A stretch of DNA of 9,456 bases from JAJKIP01 sp040509055. GTDB taxonomy: Bacteria > Bacteroidota > Bacteroidia > Chitinophagales > Chitinophagaceae. Each line of letters starts with the position of its first letter. Positions within the stretch are counted from its first letter, which is position 1. The stretch covers positions 1 to 9,456 of the forward strand of contig JBEVLT010000438.1 in the NCBI GenBank assembly GCA_040509055.1, given 5' to 3'. Of the stretch, positions 6,836-9,456 are shown in pieces. The notes below the pieces were generated by a model. That model did not search any database. It saw only the letters and a list, made by a program, of their open reading frames with translations, and was not told the origin of the DNA. Position numbers and translations under genes: made by a program.

Positions 6836-7729
6836 ATGACTCCAAAGGGAAAACTGATCGCCGTGGGCGGTGCCGAGGACAAAGGTACCGACCTGGAAAC
6901 CGGCCAGATTCACCGCAGCAATCTCAATTTTTTCGAACTTGGCATCCTTCGCCAGGTGGTCGAGCAGGCCGGTGGCCCCCTTTCCCGCATCGAGATCATT
7001 ACCACTGCATCGATGATACCCTATGAAGTAGGGGAGAATTACCTGAATGCTTTTGGCAAGGTAGGTTGTACCAATGTAGACCTGATGCATATCCGCAACC
7101 GCCAGGATGCCATGAAGCCGGAATATATATCCCGCATCGAGCAGTGCAACAGCGTCATGTTCAGCGGCGGCAACCAGCTGCGCTTAAGCGCTATTTTCGG
7201 CGGTACGCCTATCCTGCGTACCATGCTGAAGCGGTATGAAGAAGAAGCGTTCACCATCGCCGGTACCAGCGCCGGCGCCATGGCCATGAGCAATACGATG
7301 ATCTATGAAGGCAATGCCATGCGGGCTCACCTGAAGGGCGAGGTGAAGATCATCACCGGGCTCGGGTTTATCGACGATGTGATCATCGATTCGCATTTTG
7401 AAAAGCGGGGCCGTTTTGGCCGGCTGGCCCAGGCCGTGGCTGCCAACCCGCAGTGTATCGGCGTCGGGCTGGGAGAAGATACGGGTATGCTCATCACCGA
7501 AGGCGGCAACAAAATGGAAGCTATCGGCAGCGGCCTGGTGGTCATCGTCGATGGGTTTGATATCCGCCACTGCAATATTGCCGATATACCGGAAGGCAAC
7601 CCGATCAGCATCGAAAACCTGAAAGTGCATTTCTGCGAGAAAGGCAATGGCTACCTGCTGAAGGAGCGCCAATTCCTGCCCGAGGCGAGAGAGGGGGCGG
7701 TGATACGGAAGCAGGTGAATGTGGAGTAG
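6836..7729 (+). CDS. cphB: Cyanophycinase (peptidase family S51)
   Basis: Exo-type serine hydrolase that releases beta-Asp-Arg dipeptides from cyanophycin, the first step in using the stored nitrogen. At 297 residues it is of the size expected for the intracellular CphB type. No signal peptide is seen (MTPKGKLIAVGGAEDKG), so it should act in the cytoplasm, unlike exported CphE enzymes. Family marks: GGNQLRL (G111-L117), nucleophile S145 in GTSAGAMAMS, catalytic-type H187 in DSHFEKRGRFGRL, and GVGLGEDTGM near 217-226. The start is certain, because TGA at 6833-6835 immediately precedes ATG 6836. It has its own promoter candidate and is not co-transcribed with cphA, allowing separate control of synthesis and breakdown. 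The beta-Asp-Arg dipeptidase needed next is not in the window. Confidence 0.95.
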   Translation: MTPKGKLIAVGGAEDKGTDLETGQIHRSNLNFFELGILRQVVEQAGGPLSRIEIITTASMIPYEVGENYLNAFGKVGCTNVDLMHIRNRQDAMKPEYISRIEQCNSVMFSGGNQLRLSAIFGGTPILRTMLKRYEEEAFTIAGTSAGAMAMSNTMIYEGNAMRAHLKGEVKIITGLGFIDDVIIDSHFEKRGRFGRLAQAVAANPQCIGVGLGEDTGMLITEGGNKMEAIGSGLVVIVDGFDIRHCNIADIPEGNPISIENLKVHFCEKGNGYLLKERQFLPEAREGAVIRKQVNVE

Positions 7730-7855
7730 TCCTTCAGTTGAACAGCCTTTCTTTATTGAAGCACTGTGTAATGAGTTCGAAGCAGGAGGTTGGATGGTAG
7801 TATACGATTACAGAAACCCCGGCATAGGCCGGTTGTAGAAAATACTTTAGAGGGG

Positions 7856-7953
7856 TCAGCCTGAAGAACACCGAACCTCAAACCTCGGACTCCTAATTCC
7901 AGAAAGTTGCAAACACAGTAGTGCTGTTCAGCCTGAAGAACTTCAAACTTCGA
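7856..7953. repeat. Two intergenic repeat copies built of degenerate heptads
   Basis: The 14-base TCAGCCTGAAGAAC occurs at 7856-7869 and 7928-7941, 72 bases apart. Each copy is TCAGCCTGAAGA plus 7-base units of consensus ACYTCRA. Copy 1 has ACACCGA, ACCTCAA and ACCTCGG (7868-7888); copy 2 has ACTTCAA and ACTTCGA (7940-7953). The copies therefore differ by one whole unit. The repeats fill the gap between convergent cphB and the secreted-protein gene; the rest of 7730-7958 holds nothing recognised. Confidence 0.7.
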
Positions 7954-7958
7954 TCTTC

Positions 7959-8555
7959 TTAAAATAACCCCTGGTCTTTTTCCCATTTTCGGGATGGCCG
8001 TCCTTCATGGCGGATGATGGTATAGCCTCTTTTCTTCGCCAGTTTCAGCATCCTTTTGCGCATCAGTTTTGGGTAGAAGTTCAGGGTAATATCCTGCCGG
8101 GGCGGCAGCTTTTTCACCAGCCCGATCTCGCTGAGCACATCATAGCTGGCAGCGGCGCAGCGCATGCCGAATACCGCATAATCATAGGGCGTTTGCTGAG
8201 AGTAAGAAGTAAACAGGTTTTGCAACCGGTCCATCTGCTGTGGGGTAACCGGTACCAGGATCGTCATCCATTTGGTGGAAGCCGTATCCCAATACCGGGA
8301 ATGGTTGAGCCGGAAGCCGCCTGACGGATTTTTGTTATCGGGAAACAAAGGACATTTTCCCGGCATAAAATCCAGGACCCTTCCGTAGGCTTCGATATTC
8401 ACATGACCACCCTTGATGCCGCCAAACAGTTTGGATTCGCTGGCTTTGAAATGCCGTGCCGGCCTGGAACCGTACAGGAAGTGTAACCGGATGGTGTCCT
8501 GTGCCAGGCAGGCATGGGAAAGAAGAAACAATCCTATGGCCAATGCAGCTTTCAC
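7959..8555 (-). CDS. Secreted protein of unknown function, possible permuted papain-like fold
   Basis: A 198-residue protein that I do not recognise by family name. It begins with a Sec signal peptide (MKAALAIGLFLLSHACLAQD, probable cut after CLA); the cysteine is not in a good lipobox, so a lipoprotein is unlikely. The mature part has H51 in GGHVNIEAYG and C133 in YDYAVFGMRCAAASYD. A His-containing strand followed by a Cys at the head of a helix is the order seen in circularly permuted NlpC/P60-like proteins (YiiX, LRAT or DUF4105 types). This suggests a periplasmic thiol hydrolase or acyltransferase, as inference only. The C-terminus is strongly basic (KLMRKRMLKLAKKRGY, then RPSRKWEKD). The start is GTG at 8555; the only upstream in-frame codons before the tyrS TAA are non-starts. 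It lies 21 bases after tyrS and is probably co-transcribed with it. Confidence 0.85.
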   Translation of the reverse strand: MKAALAIGLFLLSHACLAQDTIRLHFLYGSRPARHFKASESKLFGGIKGGHVNIEAYGRVLDFMPGKCPLFPDNKNPSGGFRLNHSRYWDTASTKWMTILVPVTPQQMDRLQNLFTSYSQQTPYDYAVFGMRCAAASYDVLSEIGLVKKLPPRQDITLNFYPKLMRKRMLKLAKKRGYTIIRHEGRPSRKWEKDQGLF

Positions 8556-8566
8556 TGTCCGGACAG
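8555..8566. repeat. 12-base perfect palindrome at the tyrS/secreted-protein junction
   Basis: CTGTCCGGACAG (8555-8566) is a perfect palindrome that begins at the first base of the GTG start of the secreted-protein gene. It may be a protein-binding site or may affect start access; a role is not shown. Confidence 0.4.
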
Positions 8567-8576
8567 GTTGAGTAGT

Positions 8577-9456
8577 TTAAACGACTTTTACCAGGTAATA
8601 ATTCTTTTTGCCCTTCTGCACCATGATGTAGGTATCGTGCAGCAACAGGGTGCTACCGATCACCAATTGCAGGTCTGCTTTTTTACGGTTGATGCTGACG
8701 CCGCCTCCCTGTATCATTTTCCTGGCTTCGCCCTTGCTGGCAAAAATGCCGGTTTCGGCGAGGAAAGAAACCACATCGATGCCCGCTGCGATCTTTTCCT
8801 TTGCATATTCCGGTTTCGTTACGCCGACCATAGATTCCAGGTCTTCCCGGCTCAGGCTTTCAGCCGGCGCTTGCTGGTTGTCGAATGTTTTATGCGTGGT
8901 TTCAATAGCTGCTGCCAGCTCTTCCTTGCCGTGCACAAATGCCGTTACTTCTTCTGCCAGTCTTTTTTGCAGCAGGCGCTGTCCCGGATCATTTGCATGA
9001 GCTTCCAGCAACTGCTCCGTTTCTTCTTTGGTCAGGAATGTAAATATCTTAATCCATTTTTCCGCGTCCGCGTCGCTGGCATTGAGCCAGAACTGGTAAA
9101 ACAGGTAAGGCGATGTTTTTTCCGGGTCCAGCCATATATTGCCTTTTTCCGTTTTGCCGAATTTGCCGCCATCGGCCCGGGTGATCAGCGGGCAGGTAAA
9201 GGCAAAGGCTTCGCCGCCGTCTTTGCGCCGGATCAGTTCCGTACCCGTCACGATATTGCCCCACTGGTCGCTGCCACCCATCTGCAGCTTGCAGTTTTTG
9301 TTTTTATACAGCCAGTAAAAATCGTATCCCTGTATCAGCTGGTAAGTAAATTCTGTAAAGCTCATGCCGTTTTCACTTTCCAAACGTTTGCGTACACTGT
9401 CTTTGCTCATCATATAATTCACGGTGATGTGCTTGCCGGCGTCACGGATAAAATCG
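8577..9456 (-). CDS. tyrS: Tyrosyl-tRNA synthetase (5' end cut by window edge)
   Basis: Class I aminoacyl-tRNA synthetase that charges tRNA-Tyr in the cytoplasm. The window holds the last 292 residues; the frame stays open through 9455, so the N-terminus with its HIGH motif lies beyond the right edge. The first visible residues, DFIRDAGKHITVNYMMSKDS, match the standard bacterial TyrRS at the end of its nucleotide-binding fold. GYDFYWLYKN and LQMGGSDQWGNI, which hold tyrosine-binding residues, follow. KFGKT (bases 9164-9150) is the bacterial form of the KMSKS loop. The C-terminal S4 RNA-binding domain is complete (GIFASKGEARKMIQGGGVSINRKK region, to VKVV). GTG at 9422 is internal, not the start. 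The secreted-protein gene follows 21 bases downstream in the same frame. Confidence 0.97.
   Translation of the reverse strand, partial: DFIRDAGKHITVNYMMSKDSVRKRLESENGMSFTEFTYQLIQGYDFYWLYKNKNCKLQMGGSDQWGNIVTGTELIRRKDGGEAFAFTCPLITRADGGKFGKTEKGNIWLDPEKTSPYLFYQFWLNASDADAEKWIKIFTFLTKEETEQLLEAHANDPGQRLLQKRLAEEVTAFVHGKEELAAAIETTHKTFDNQQAPAESLSREDLESMVGVTKPEYAKEKIAAGIDVVSFLAETGIFASKGEARKMIQGGGVSINRKKADLQLVIGSTLLLHDTYIMVQKGKKNYYLVKVV

Noticed and set aside
7819..7832. CCGGC/GCCGG hairpin as a terminator for cphB
   Set aside because: Only a 5-bp stem with a 4-base loop and no T-run; 90 bases after the stop.
7753..7986. 77-codon minus-strand frame between cphB and the secreted-protein gene
   Set aside because: It is largely a translation of the intergenic heptad repeats and overlaps the end of the secreted-protein gene.
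8556..8579. TyrS readthrough fusion to the secreted protein
   Set aside because: The two are in the same frame across one TAA, but a signal peptide after the GTG would make no sense inside a cytosolic fusion.
9420..9422. GTG as the start of tyrS
   Set aside because: Conserved TyrRS sequence (DFIRDAGKHITV) continues upstream in frame to the window edge, so this is an internal valine codon.
1..9456. Mobile element, phage, toxin-antitoxin, CRISPR array or tRNA gene
   Set aside because: No transposase, integrase, regular spacer array, cloverleaf or toxin-antitoxin pair was seen; gene style and base use look even across the window.

Overview
The window looks like chromosomal DNA of a heterotrophic member of the Bacteroidota, probably a Chitinophaga-like soil bacterium with moderately high GC. 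Three things point there: starts lacking Shine-Dalgarno sequences, promoter-like motifs of the Bacteroidota type (TTG about 17-20 bases before TAnnTTTG), and degenerate 7-base repeats in an intergenic gap that resemble those of Chitinophagaceae. The taxon is inferred from these features and from protein style, not from a marker search.

Layout, left to right: (1) bases 1-2599, minus strand: cyanophycin synthetase cphA, 866 codons without a stop, running off the left edge probably within a few residues of its end. (2) 2600-2808: divergent promoter region. (3) 2809-4113, plus: a Tat-exported PLP enzyme of the class V aminotransferase family. (4) 4238-5551, plus: a 12-TM APC-family amino acid permease. 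(5) 6695-5554, minus: a small two-helix membrane protein whose stop overlaps the start of an SPFH/band 7 (prohibitin-like) protein. The permease and the SPFH gene converge with 2 bases between their stops, and one hairpin covers both stops. (6) 6836-7729, plus: cyanophycinase cphB, with a good promoter candidate just upstream. (7) 7730-7958: convergent gap with two copies of a heptad-based repeat. (8) 8555-7959, minus: an unrecognised secreted protein with a possible His/Cys permuted papain-like core. (9) 9456-8577, minus: the C-terminal 292 residues of tyrosyl-tRNA synthetase tyrS, just upstream of (8).

The theme is cyanophycin, the multi-L-arginyl-poly-L-aspartate reserve polymer. CphA makes it from ATP, Asp and Arg. 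CphB cuts it to beta-Asp-Arg dipeptides. No isoaspartyl dipeptidase is in the window; it may lie beyond the left edge or elsewhere. The two cph genes bracket an exported PLP enzyme, an amino acid permease and a membrane SPFH pair. It is attractive to think these link amino acid uptake or processing to nitrogen storage, but the sequence shows only proximity. tyrS and the secreted protein form a separate unit. No tRNA, rRNA, CRISPR array, transposase or phage gene was seen.
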